From Pseudodonghicola flavimaris (GTDB lineage Bacteria > Pseudomonadota > Alphaproteobacteria > Rhodobacterales > Rhodobacteraceae), in NCBI RefSeq assembly GCF_030164425.1, contig NZ_JASNJD010000008.1, positions 62,001-126,000 on the forward strand: a DNA stretch of 64,000 bases. Direction: 5' to 3'. Shown piece by piece: positions 30,141 through 38,202 of this stretch (positions are counted from its first letter, which is position 1; each line of letters starts with the position of its first letter). The translations under genes and the position numbers were made by a program. The notes beneath the pieces are model-generated. The model had not been told where the DNA came from. It saw nothing but the letters and a program-made list of their open reading frames with translations, and did no database searches.

Positions 30141-31415
30141 ATGGGCAGCGATCAGCCGGATCAGAGAGAGGAGACCGCCGGGCGGGTGCGCCGGCGGTTG
30201 GTGTTCTACATTCCCGGCTACGATCCGATCCACCCCCGCCGCTACCGAGAGCTCTACCGCAAGGAAGGCGCGGCGCAGGCGGCGATCTCCGGCTATGACA
30301 TCGCGCTGCGTCCGAAACCGGCCGGGCAGGGTGGCCCCTATGGCTGGCAGGTCGAGGCCGGGATCGAAGGGGCGACGACAAGGGCCGAGATCGAGGTTCT
30401 GGTCTGGTCCGATATCGTTCGCGACAGCATGTCGAATTCGATCCCGGCAACCTATTTGCAACTGGCGCAGACCGCCTGGGCTTATATCGCCAGCGGTGCG
30501 CTGGGGCGGCTGATGCGGCTGCGCAAGGGGCCGGTGATCGCCGCGCTCTATCCGGTGGCGATGTTGCTGGGGCAGTTGCTGCTGGCGCTGGCACTGGCCT
30601 GGGGGATCGCCGCCGTCACCCGCTGGGGGGCGAGCGCCGGGGGTGGGGCTCCGCTGGAGCTGCCGGCCGCGATCCTCGGCTGGGGGCTGGGGGCGGTGGC
30701 CGCCGTTGCGCTGCTGCGCTGGTTCAAGGGGAAGGATGGTAAATTCTTTGCCTACTACCTGATGCATGACTATGCTTATTCCGCCCGTCATCGCGGTGCC
30801 AACCCGCCTGAGCTGGAGGCCCGGATGGCGGAATTTGCCGCCCGCGTCGCCGAGGCGCTGCAAAGCGATGTCGATGAGGTTCTGGTGGTCGGCCATTCCT
30901 CGGGCGCGCATCTCGGCGTCTCGATCCTGGCCGATCTGATCCGACAGGGGCGGGTGCCAGCCGATGGCCCGGCGCTGGGATTCCTCAGCCTGGGGCAGGT
31001 GGTGCCGATGGTGTCCTTCCTGCCGGATGCCTGGCGGCTGCGCGCCGATCTGGCCTATCTCTCCACCCGAGAGGAGCTGAGCTGGATCGACGTCACTGCC
31101 CCGGGGGATGGCTGTGCCTTCGCGCTCTGCGATCCGGTGGCGGTGAGCGGCGTCGCCCCCGCGGACAAGCGCTGGCCGCTGGTGATCTCCGCCGCCTTCA
31201 CCCAGACACTGAGCCCGGCCCGATGGGCAGAGCTGCGCTGGCGGTTCTTCCGGCTGCATTTCCAGTATCTCTGCGCCTTCGACCGGCCGGGGGATTACGA
31301 TTACTTCCGTGTCACCGCCGGGCCGATGACGCTGGCGGCGCGCTATCGCGGCCGGGTGCCGTCGAAATCGCGGATCGAACGGGCGGTCTCGAAATTCACC
31401 AGTGTCGCCGCATGA
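30141..31415 (+). CDS. alpha/beta-hydrolase-like protein with two internal membrane helices
   Basis: 424-residue protein I do not recognise as a named family. The N-terminal RRRLVFYIPGYDPIHPRRYR resembles the first strand and oxyanion region of an alpha/beta hydrolase. Two membrane segments follow (about 131-160 and 173-193), then EVLVVGHSSGAHLGVSILAD, a nucleophile-elbow motif with Ser253. Conserved-looking charged patches (WSDIVRDSM, AYYLMHDYAYSARH) flank the membrane part. The ATG at 30141 follows GAGGGCACG. Its stop overlaps the start of the P450 gene (ATGA), so the two are almost certainly co-translated and probably act on the same hydrophobic substrate at the membrane. Confidence 0.8.
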   Translation: MGSDQPDQREETAGRVRRRLVFYIPGYDPIHPRRYRELYRKEGAAQAAISGYDIALRPKPAGQGGPYGWQVEAGIEGATTRAEIEVLVWSDIVRDSMSNSIPATYLQLAQTAWAYIASGALGRLMRLRKGPVIAALYPVAMLLGQLLLALALAWGIAAVTRWGASAGGGAPLELPAAILGWGLGAVAAVALLRWFKGKDGKFFAYYLMHDYAYSARHRGANPPELEARMAEFAARVAEALQSDVDEVLVVGHSSGAHLGVSILADLIRQGRVPADGPALGFLSLGQVVPMVSFLPDAWRLRADLAYLSTREELSWIDVTAPGDGCAFALCDPVAVSGVAPADKRWPLVISAAFTQTLSPARWAELRWRFFRLHFQYLCAFDRPGDYDYFRVTAGPMTLAARYRGRVPSKSRIERAVSKFTSVAA

Positions 31416-32791
31416 CCGGCTCCGATCCGACGCTGCCGCCGAAACCGCCGGCCCGACCCGACCGTGTCTCGCTCTGGCGCTATGTGCGGCTCTTCAAGGC
31501 CGATATCCTCTCGGCCCAGCCAGCGCGGCTCTATCGTGCCTGGATGGCGGAGTTTCGCACGCCCTTCTTCCGCTCCTTCCTGATGAACCAGCCCGATCTG
31601 GTGAAGACCGTGCTGAAGGAGCGGCCCGACGATTTCCCCAAATCCGATCGCATCGGCGAGGGGCTGAAACCGCTTCTGGGCCAGTCGGTCTTCCTGACCA
31701 ACGGCGCGCAGTGGAAACGCCAACGCCGGATCATCGACCCGGCCTTCGAGGGGGGGCGGCTGAAGGATACCTTTCCGGCGATGTGGGCGGCGGGAGAGGC
31801 TGCCCTGGCACGGCTGGAGCGGCAGGTGGCGCGGGCAGAGGGCCGGGCCATCGAGGTGGAAGAGGTGACCAGCCACGCCGCCGCCGATGTGATTTTCCGC
31901 ACGCTGTTCTCCATCCCCATCGAACATGAGGTTGCGGCCGAGGTCTTTTCCCGCTTCCGCGCCTATCAGCGGGCGCAGCCGATCCTGAACCTCGCCGCTT
32001 TCGTGCCGCTGCCGCGCTGGGTGCCGCGGTTCTACCCCCGGGGTACCCGCGCCAACGCCCGGATCATCCGCGACCTGATCCGCCGGCTGACGGCGGAACG
32101 GATGACGGCGATTGAGGCCGGCACGGCGCCCGACGATCTGGCGACCAAGATCATGACCACCCGCGACCCGGTGACCGGCGAAGGCTTCGGCACCGAGGAG
32201 ATGGTCGATCAGGTGGCGATCTTCTTTCTGGCCGGGCATGAGACCAGCGCCTCGGCGTTGGCCTGGACGCTTTATCTGATGGCGCTCTATCCGGAGTGGC
32301 AAGAGCGGCTGGCGGAGGAGGCGCAGGCGATGGTGCCGGAATTCTCCGGCATGTCGCGGTTGCGGCTCAGCCGCGATGTATTCCGCGAGGCGCTGCGGCT
32401 TTATCCGCCGGTGCCGATGATGGTGCGCGAGGCGGCCTGTCCGGAGCGGTTCCGCGACCGTTCCGTGCCGAAGGGCTCGCAACTGGTGCTGAGCCCCTGG
32501 CATCTGCACCGGCATGAGCGGCTGTGGGACAATCCCGACGGCTTCGACCCGACCCGCTGGCAGACCGAGAATGGGAAGCAGTGCCAGCGCGAGGCCTATA
32601 TCCCGTTCTCCGCCGGCCCCCGGGTCTGCACCGGGGCGGGCTTTGCCATGGTCGAGGGACCGCTGCTCTTGTCGATGCTGCTGCGTCGGTTCCGAGTCGA
32701 GCGCGTCGCCGGGCGCGAACCGGTGCCGGTGGCGCATTTGACGGTGCGGGCGAAAGACGGCATCTGGTTGAAGATCAGCCGGCGGGACTGA
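31412..32791 (+). CDS. cytochrome P450
   Basis: 459-residue soluble P450 monooxygenase. The oxygen-activating I-helix motif is FFLAGHETSASALAW (AGHET at 274-278), the K-helix ExxR is in FREALRLYPPVPMMVREA, and the heme-binding loop is PFSAGPRVCTGAGFAMVEG with proximal Cys406. The sequence style is closer to fatty-acid/sterol-type bacterial P450s than to CYP101. No ferredoxin or ferredoxin reductase gene is next to it, so electrons must come from elsewhere. Translationally coupled to the membrane hydrolase-like gene upstream; substrate unknown. Confidence 0.95.
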   Translation: MTGSDPTLPPKPPARPDRVSLWRYVRLFKADILSAQPARLYRAWMAEFRTPFFRSFLMNQPDLVKTVLKERPDDFPKSDRIGEGLKPLLGQSVFLTNGAQWKRQRRIIDPAFEGGRLKDTFPAMWAAGEAALARLERQVARAEGRAIEVEEVTSHAAADVIFRTLFSIPIEHEVAAEVFSRFRAYQRAQPILNLAAFVPLPRWVPRFYPRGTRANARIIRDLIRRLTAERMTAIEAGTAPDDLATKIMTTRDPVTGEGFGTEEMVDQVAIFFLAGHETSASALAWTLYLMALYPEWQERLAEEAQAMVPEFSGMSRLRLSRDVFREALRLYPPVPMMVREAACPERFRDRSVPKGSQLVLSPWHLHRHERLWDNPDGFDPTRWQTENGKQCQREAYIPFSAGPRVCTGAGFAMVEGPLLLSMLLRRFRVERVAGREPVPVAHLTVRAKDGIWLKISRRD

Positions 32792-33094
32792 GGCCGGGAA
32801 AATTCGAACGTTCGCGGCAAATTTCTTCGAAGGAATTCGGGGTCAGCGAATGATGCGGACCGGTTCCTGATTGCAGAAGATGACGATCTGGCCGGCAGTT
32901 CTCCACTGCACGGAGCCCACGCTGGGCCAGTTCGGCTTCGAACCGCGCCCGGACGACCAGGAGGTCGATATCCCGGCCTGATGTCGGATGACGCCACCCT
33001 CGCAGGCTGGCCGGAGCCGAACAGGTGGTAGAGTCATTTCTCGGGGCTGATGCCGGGGAAAGCCGGGTCATGCGCCCAGCATCGCCCGGTTTGT
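32792..33094. other. intergenic region, no supported gene
   Basis: 303 bases between the P450 and ribbon-helix-helix genes, which end convergently. Short open frames exist on the minus strand (for example 32775-33071) but have no ribosome site, no recognisable domain, and run into the P450 gene. I see no strong terminator or repeat. It could be a decayed gene. Confidence 0.5.
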
Positions 33095-33310
33095 TTACCG
33101 CGCCCTCAACCGGCGCAGCACGAACAGCCGGATGGCCGAGGCCAGACCGGTGTCGATGCCCCGATCGGCATCGATTTCAGCGGCCAGATCGTTGATCGCG
33201 CGGTCCTCCGCCGCGGCGATCTCGCGGAAGGCCTGCCAGAATTCGTCTTCGAGCGACACGCTGGTGCGGTGACCGCGCAGGGTGAGGGAGTGCTTCTTCG
33301 GCCGGCTCAT
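33095..33310 (-). CDS. ribbon-helix-helix domain protein
   Basis: 71-residue protein of the RHH_4 type (MSRPKKHSLTLRGHRTSVSL, then EDEFWQAFREIAAAEDRAIN). The short beta strand RTSVSL and two helices give the ribbon-helix-helix DNA-binding fold. It starts inside the stop of the DUF4169 gene (ATGA on the minus strand), the last of the fumC-DUF4169-RHH trio. It is probably a small transcriptional regulator; its targets are unknown. Confidence 0.88.
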   Translation of the reverse strand: MSRPKKHSLTLRGHRTSVSLEDEFWQAFREIAAAEDRAINDLAAEIDADRGIDTGLASAIRLFVLRRLRAR

Positions 33311-33486
33311 GCGTCGTCGGGCGCGTGGCCATCGAGATCGCGGGCAGCCTTTTCAGCGTGGGCGCGCTCCAGCTGCTTCTCGGCCTTGGTGCGGCCGAAT
33401 TTCACGGCGTTCTGGTCAGCGCGGGCCTTTTGGTCGGCCCGCGCCCTGTCCTTGCGATACCGGTTCAGATTGACCGGCTTGCCCAT
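33307..33486 (-). CDS. DUF4169 family protein
   Basis: 59-residue highly charged protein, [20 protein letters not shown], continuing with KFGRTKAEKQLERAHAEKAA and ending DLDGHAPDDA. It matches the small alphaproteobacterial DUF4169 family in length, in the NLNRYRKDRAR start and in the DLDGH tail. The ATG shares a base with the fumC stop (TGATG) and its own stop overlaps the RHH start, so the three are translationally coupled. Function unknown; the Lys/Arg-rich helix suggests a nucleic-acid or protein partner. Confidence 0.85.
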   Translation of the reverse strand: MGKPVNLNRYRKDRARADQKARADQNAVKFGRTKAEKQLERAHAEKAARDLDGHAPDDA

Positions 33487-34880
33487 CAGTCCTTGGGACC
33501 GATCATCTGTTCGGGCCGCACCACCGCGTCGAAGGTCGCCTCGTCGACGAAGCCGAGGGCGATCGCCTCTTCCTTCAACGTGGTCCCGTTCTTATGCGCG
33601 GTCTTGGCGACCTTGGTGGCATTGTCATAGCCGATGGTCGGCGCCAGCGCGGTGACCAGCATCAGGCTTTCGTTCATCAGCTTGTCGATGCGCGGTTCGT
33701 TGGCCTTGATGCCGTTCAGCATCCGCTCGGTGAAGCTGTCGGCCACATCGCCCAGCAGCTGGATCGACTGCAGCAGGTTGTAGGCCATCATCGGGTTGTA
33801 GACGTTCAGTTCGAAATGCCCCTGGGAACCGGCGAATTTCATCGCAGCATCGTTGCCCATGATATGCGCCGCGACCTGGGTCATCGCCTCTGCCTGGGTC
33901 GGGTTGACCTTGCCCGGCATGATCGACGAACCCGGTTCGTTCTCCGGCAGGATCAGTTCGCCCAGACCGGAGCGCGGGCCGGAGCCGAGGAAGCGGATGT
34001 CGTTGGCGATCTTGTAGCAGGAGCCGGCGACGGTGGCGACGGCTCCGGACATGAAGACCATGGCGTCATGGGCGGCCAGCGCCTCGAACTTGTTGGGGGC
34101 GGTGACGAAGGGCAGGCCGGTGATCTCGGCCATATTGGCGGCGACGGTTTCGCCCCAGCCCTTGCGGGTGTTCAGCCCGGTGCCGACGGCGGTGCCGCCC
34201 TGTGCCAGTTCGTAGATGCCGGGCAGGCAGGTCTTTACCCGGGCGATGCCCTGGCGGATCTGCTGGGCATAGCCGGAGAATTCCTGGCCCAGGGTCAGCG
34301 GCGTCGCGTCCTGGGTGTGGGTCCGGCCGATCTTGATGATGTCCTTGAACTCTTCCGACTTGGCCTCAAGCCCGGCCAGCAGTTTTTCCAGACCCGGCAG
34401 CAGCACGTCGCGTACCGACATGGCGGTGGCGATATGCATGGCGGTCGGGAAGGTGTCGTTCGACGACTGGCCCATGTTGCAGTGATCGTTCGGGTGCACC
34501 GGATCCTTGGACCCGATGACGCCGCCGAGGATTTCGATCGCGCGGTTGGCGATGACCTCGTTGGCGTTCATGTTCGATTGCGTGCCCGATCCGGTCTGCC
34601 AGACCACCAGCGGGAAGTTGTCGTCGAACTTGCCGGCGATCACCTCGCCCGCGGCTTCGATGATGGCATCGGCGATGCGGGCGTCCAGGCTGCCATTGGC
34701 CTTGTTGGCCATGGCGCAGGCTTTCTTGATGACACCCAGGCCGCGAACGATGGCCACGGGTTGTTTTTCCCACCCGATGGGGAAGTTCATCAGCGACCGC
34801 TGGGTCTGCGCGCCCCAGTATTTGTCGGAGGGAACTTCGAGCGGGCCGAAGCTGTCGGTTTCGGTACGGGTTTGGGACAT
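33486..34880 (-). CDS. fumC: fumarate hydratase class II
   Basis: 464-residue iron-independent fumarase of the TCA cycle. It begins with [20 protein letters not shown] and has the substrate segments [19 protein letters not shown] and [12 protein letters not shown]. The aspartase/fumarase signature is [18 protein letters not shown]. The start and length agree with FumC. The stop overlaps the DUF4169 start. Upstream, 34881-35147 is a divergent promoter region with no gene. Confidence 0.97.
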   Translation of the reverse strand: MSQTRTETDSFGPLEVPSDKYWGAQTQRSLMNFPIGWEKQPVAIVRGLGVIKKACAMANKANGSLDARIADAIIEAAGEVIAGKFDDNFPLVVWQTGSGTQSNMNANEVIANRAIEILGGVIGSKDPVHPNDHCNMGQSSNDTFPTAMHIATAMSVRDVLLPGLEKLLAGLEAKSEEFKDIIKIGRTHTQDATPLTLGQEFSGYAQQIRQGIARVKTCLPGIYELAQGGTAVGTGLNTRKGWGETVAANMAEITGLPFVTAPNKFEALAAHDAMVFMSGAVATVAGSCYKIANDIRFLGSGPRSGLGELILPENEPGSSIMPGKVNPTQAEAMTQVAAHIMGNDAAMKFAGSQGHFELNVYNPMMAYNLLQSIQLLGDVADSFTERMLNGIKANEPRIDKLMNESLMLVTALAPTIGYDNATKVAKTAHKNGTTLKEEAIALGFVDEATFDAVVRPEQMIGPKD

Positions 34881-35147
34881 CGGTAGACTCCGTCTCGTGG
34901 ACTATCTTTGTATGCGGTTGCATGCCGTCTAGCCGGAGTGCCGTCGCGGCGCAATCGGCCAGTTGCGCGCAGCATAATTTCTTCCGCGGCCAGGGGCCAG
35001 CGCCGATCACGGCGGCAAAAAACTGCTGGGACGATCTGGACCATTGTTCAAAAAGGCCCAGATTGTAAAGTAGCGGGGCTCCGCCCGGCCGCTGGCTGCC
35101 GGAGCCCTATCGGCGATGTGCCGCAAGACACGAACACGGGGCTGGCT

Positions 35148-35714
35148 ATGGTGATGACGATGCTGAAACGGCCGATGCGTCCAGGCGTTCTGGTGGCGAC
35201 CCTGCTGCTGTGGATCGTCGCCCTGGGCGCCCGCGCGGGAGAGGTCAACCCGATCACCCCCTTCATCGGCGATTACACCGGCTCTGCCGAGGTGATCAGC
35301 GTCGACGGTGAGCGTATTCCCCGCGACATGAGCGTGAGTATCCGGGCCAACGACGACGGGTTCACCGTGCAATGGACTTCGATCACGCGAAAACCTGACG
35401 GGCGACTGAAGGAGAAATCCTATTCCATCGATTTCCTGCCCAGCGAGCGGGGCGGTATCTATTCGGCTGCGATGCGGCGCAATGTCTTCGGCCACGCGGT
35501 GCAGCTCGATCCGATGAAGGGGGAACCCTTCGTCTGGGGCCGGATCCACGAACAGACGCTGACGGTCTATTCGCTCTTCGTGGATGAGAATGGCGGCTAC
35601 GAGCTGCAGCAATTCGACCGGACCCTAGCCGAAGGTGGCCTGATCCTGGAGTTCACCGATCTGCGCAACGGCGACAAGCAGCGGTCGGTCGAGACGTTCC
35701 TGACCAAACAATAG
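35148..35714 (+). CDS. secreted protein of unknown function
   Basis: 188-residue protein with an N-terminal signal peptide (hydrophobic PGVLVATLLLWIVALGARA, cut after ARA). A beta-rich mature part follows, starting EVNPITPFIGDYTGSAEVIS and including IPRDMSVSIRANDDGFTVQW, ERGGIYSAAMRRNVFG and VYSLFVDENGGYELQQFDR. ATGs at 35148, 35154 and 35160 are all possible. The repeated strand-turn pattern suggests a small periplasmic beta barrel or lipocalin-like fold, but I cannot name a family. Confidence 0.75.
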   Translation: MVMTMLKRPMRPGVLVATLLLWIVALGARAGEVNPITPFIGDYTGSAEVISVDGERIPRDMSVSIRANDDGFTVQWTSITRKPDGRLKEKSYSIDFLPSERGGIYSAAMRRNVFGHAVQLDPMKGEPFVWGRIHEQTLTVYSLFVDENGGYELQQFDRTLAEGGLILEFTDLRNGDKQRSVETFLTKQ

Positions 35715-35827
35715 CGGCTGGTCTGCGCCGGGGCGGCGGATGTGCGCGGCGGGCGATGATGAGGGGCTGAGAGGTCGGGAAAAACGCGCAGGGACCGCGG
35801 GCGCGGGGGCGCCCGGCGGTGCTCAGG

Positions 35828-36295
35828 TCACTTGCGGAAACTGTCGAGGGAGACCACATCCGCGTCGGACCGCGGCGCCTCCGGATCCTCGGCCTCATCG
35901 GTCGGGATCTCGTCCTCTTCCTCGTCGTCCTCATCGACATCTTCGGCGGCTTCGAACCGCAGCCCGAATTCGACGGAGGGATCGACGAAGGTCTTGATCG
36001 CATCATAGGGAATGTAGATCGGTTCGGGAGAGTCGCCGAAGTTCAGCGTGACGGAGAACCCGTCTTCGCCGACCTCGAGATTCTCGTACCAATGCTGCAT
36101 CACCACGGTCATCTCGTGCGGATACCGGTCGGCGAGCCAGTCGGCGATCTTCACCTCCGGATGCGTGGTGTCGAAGGTGATGAAGAAATGATGCGCCCCG
36201 GGGAGGCCATTGGTTTCCACGTCCTTCAGCACCGTCCGGATCAGGCCGCGCATCGCCTGATGCATCAGGTTTCCGTAATCAATATTGTGCGCCAT
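35828..36295 (-). CDS. sspB: ClpXP adaptor SspB
   Basis: 155-residue stringent starvation protein B of the alphaproteobacterial type, which tethers ssrA-tagged proteins to ClpX. Core strands are LPGAHHFFITFDTTHPEVKI, PHEMTVVMQHWYENL and FSVTLNFGDSPEPIYIPYDA. A long acidic linker (DVDEDDEEEDEIPTDEAED) leads to the C-terminal ClpX-binding tail ADVVSLDSFRK. The tmRNA gene that encodes the tag lies only about 0.8 kb away on the same strand. Confidence 0.93.
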   Translation of the reverse strand: MAHNIDYGNLMHQAMRGLIRTVLKDVETNGLPGAHHFFITFDTTHPEVKIADWLADRYPHEMTVVMQHWYENLEVGEDGFSVTLNFGDSPEPIYIPYDAIKTFVDPSVEFGLRFEAAEDVDEDDEEEDEIPTDEAEDPEAPRSDADVVSLDSFRK

Positions 36296-36547
36296 CGCAG
36301 CACTCCAGCTTTGCTGTCGTCAGCATAGGGGATTCGGTGGGAAACGAAAGACCCGTCGCGGCCTGTCCCGGCGCCGGTTGGATGGAGCCGGAGGGCTGGG
36401 CCCGGAACCGGCAGCACTGCGGAATTCTGCAGCGCAGAGACGACGCCACCCGCTCTGTTCCGGTGTCCCGAACACGCGCGAAGGCCGGATGCGGAGAAGG
36501 CTCCGCCCGGCCGCCTGCGGGGTGTCCCGCCTTCGAAACGGTGCCGA

Positions 36548-36979
36548 TCAGGCCCAGTCGAGCTTGTGCCCGGTCAGGAAGATCGTCAGCGAATCCGGCG
36601 GAACCAGACCCAGCTGTTCGAAGAAGGCCAGATAATCGAAGTGGTTATAGGCTTCGGCCATGCGGTCGCCGTTGAAGCGCAGCATGACCTGTCCGGCCAC
36701 TTCGATCGGGGCGCCGTTATCGGCCCGGCTGGTGCGGAAGTTCATCATTGCCGCCAGCCAGTCGCCTTCCTCGACCGTTTTCAGGATTTCTGCTTCGATC
36801 GGACCGACATGGTGGCGCAGCACGCTCACCAACTCGCGAAAATCATCGGGGCCGATCTGCATTTGCGGCACAACGCCGCTCGTCACTGCGGAGGGATCGA
36901 ACAACTCTCCGATCGCATCCAGGTTACCATCACGCCAAACTTCGTCACACCACCGTTGCAACACCTCAATCTTGGTCAT
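36548..36979 (-). CDS. SnoaL-like / NTF2-fold protein
   Basis: 143-residue protein with the alpha+beta-barrel pattern of SnoaL-type polyketide-cyclase-like proteins: VLQRWCDEVWRDGNLDAIGE, DPSAVTSGVVPQMQIG, then MMNFRTSRADNGAPIEVAGQ and EAYNHFDYLAFFEQLGLVPP. Such proteins act as cyclases, hydrolases or ligand carriers; nothing here fixes the substrate. The gene is isolated, with a 252-base gap before sspB that shows no gene. Confidence 0.75.
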   Translation of the reverse strand: MTKIEVLQRWCDEVWRDGNLDAIGELFDPSAVTSGVVPQMQIGPDDFRELVSVLRHHVGPIEAEILKTVEEGDWLAAMMNFRTSRADNGAPIEVAGQVMLRFNGDRMAEAYNHFDYLAFFEQLGLVPPDSLTIFLTGHKLDWA

Positions 36980-37109
36980 TGGCGACTCCTAGCTCGTCCA
37001 AAGGGAGGATGGCCTCAATCTCTCAACAAAAACTGAATTATTTTCGGGAAATACAGAACAATCTGCAGGATTCGATAAGTTTTCCTGCGATCCGCCCCCG
37101 CAGCGGAAA

Positions 37110-37428
37110 GAAAGTGCAGGCTTCTGTTGCCAGGTGCCTGCGGACCCCGCCTTACGCTGCTAGGCGCAAGGACTTAGATTTCGATACCTCGAACTGCTTA
37201 CGCAGCCAGAGCCATCGGAGCACGATTGTTGTTGGCAATTGTACTGTTCGGACCGGTAACGGTGGTACCTCACCGAGACAAAGCTAACCCCTTTAGACGT
37301 TCGTCGATCCTGTTTCGGCCCCATGACCCGCCAACAACGGGTGATTTGGTGGAGCCGCCGGGTACCGCCCCCGGGTCCGATCCGCTTATTACGAGCGCGT
37401 TTATGTCCATAGTCCCCGAGGGAACGCC
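37110..37428 (-). ncRNA. ssrA: tmRNA, circularly permuted two-piece form
   Basis: On the minus strand the acceptor piece comes first: T-arm-like CCGGGGGCGGTACCCGG, then CGGCTCCACCA ending at 37347. A 24-base spacer (37346-37323) follows, then the coding piece starting GGGGCCGAAACAGGATCGAC at 37322; its first seven bases pair with CGGCTCC of the acceptor piece. The tag frame (37236-37198) reads Ala-Asn-Asn-Asn-Arg-Ala-Pro-Met-Ala-Leu-Ala-Ala-stop. This permuted order is standard in alphaproteobacteria, where the precursor is cut into two RNAs. tmRNA rescues stalled ribosomes and tags the products for ClpXP. The outer ends (about 37428 and 37110) are estimates; the GGCAACAGAAGCC segment is taken as the 3' end. 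Confidence 0.95.
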
Positions 37429-37431
37429 GCG

Positions 37432-37460
37432 AATATAGGCACAGATATCGCCGAGGTGAA
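37432..37460 (-). promoter_or_regulatory. candidate ssrA promoter
   Basis: On the minus strand TTCACC (37460-37455) and TATATT (37437-37432) are separated by 17 bases and sit just upstream of the acceptor piece. This is a good sigma70-like arrangement for a constitutive RNA gene. It was chosen by eye. Confidence 0.55.
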
Positions 37461-37616
37461 GGGGGAAGCTGCAGGAAAATCGAATCGTGCCGCTCCGGGC
37501 CCGGCGCCGGACATGACGGTACGGCGCGGGAAATTGGCGATTTCCTTTTCGGGCGGTTTGCGGAAACCTGTGGCCGGACCGATGCAGGACGACTCGCCCG
37601 GGGAGAGGCAGACGAG

Positions 37617-38120
37617 ATGATCCAGCCCGCATATTGCCGTGCGATGGCACGTTATAACCGCTGGCAGAACGCCCAGCTTGAGGAGCTGTTGCAGCCGCTG
37701 CCGCAGGCGGAGCTGCGGCTGGACCGTGGCGCCTTCTTCGGATCGATCCTGGGCACGCTCAGTCACCTGGTCTGGGCCGACCAGATGTGGATGTCGCGCT
37801 TTGCCGACAGCCCGCGGCCGGCGGGCGGCATCGCCGACAGCCCGGAGGTCTGCGCCAGCTTCGGCGCCTGGAGCGCGGAGCGGTTCCGGGTCGACGGCCA
37901 GATCCTGACATGGGCGGAAGAGGTCGGCCACCTCGATCTGCTGGGGGAGCTCAGCTGGGCCTCCGGCTCCACGGGAGAGGTGATGAACCGGCCGATGGGG
38001 CTCTGCGTGGCGCATATGTTCAACCATCAGACCCACCATCGCGGTCAGATCCACGCGATGATGACCGCCGCCGGGCTGCGCGCGCCGGTCAGCGATCTGG
38101 CCTTCATGCCGGAGCCGTGA
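37617..38120 (+). CDS. DinB family protein
   Basis: 167-residue four-helix-bundle protein of the DinB/YfiT type. It shows ARYNRWQNAQLEELLQPLPQ at the start, FGSILGTLSHLVWADQMWMS and the C-terminal AHMFNHQTHHRGQIHAMMTA. The histidines in LSHLVW and in HQTHHRG form the usual metal site. Members are putative metal-dependent hydrolases or thiol S-transferases; the substrate is unknown. The gene ends just before a dispersed repeat and acuI. Confidence 0.87.
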   Translation: MIQPAYCRAMARYNRWQNAQLEELLQPLPQAELRLDRGAFFGSILGTLSHLVWADQMWMSRFADSPRPAGGIADSPEVCASFGAWSAERFRVDGQILTWAEEVGHLDLLGELSWASGSTGEVMNRPMGLCVAHMFNHQTHHRGQIHAMMTAAGLRAPVSDLAFMPEP

Positions 38121-38133
38121 GGCGCGGCGGGCG

Positions 38134-38168
38134 GCGCCTTCGGCGAGAGTATTTGAGACAGAGAAGAA
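38134..38168 (+). repeat. dispersed intergenic repeat, copy 3
   Basis: GCGCCTTCGGCGAGAGTATT followed by TGAGACAGAGAAGAA. The GCGCC-TTC-GGCG stem is palindromic, followed by an AGTATTTG core and a purine-rich tail. Related copies are near 13113 and 21035. It lies in the gap between the DinB and acuI genes. Confidence 0.65.
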
Positions 38169-38202
38169 CAGGGCATCGGCGCCCTGTCGGAGAGGAGAGG
38201 AC

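Noticed and set aside
32775-33071. Minus-strand frame in the gap after the P450 gene
   Set aside because: No ribosome site or family match, and it overlaps the P450 3' end. It may be a decayed gene, but that cannot be supported.
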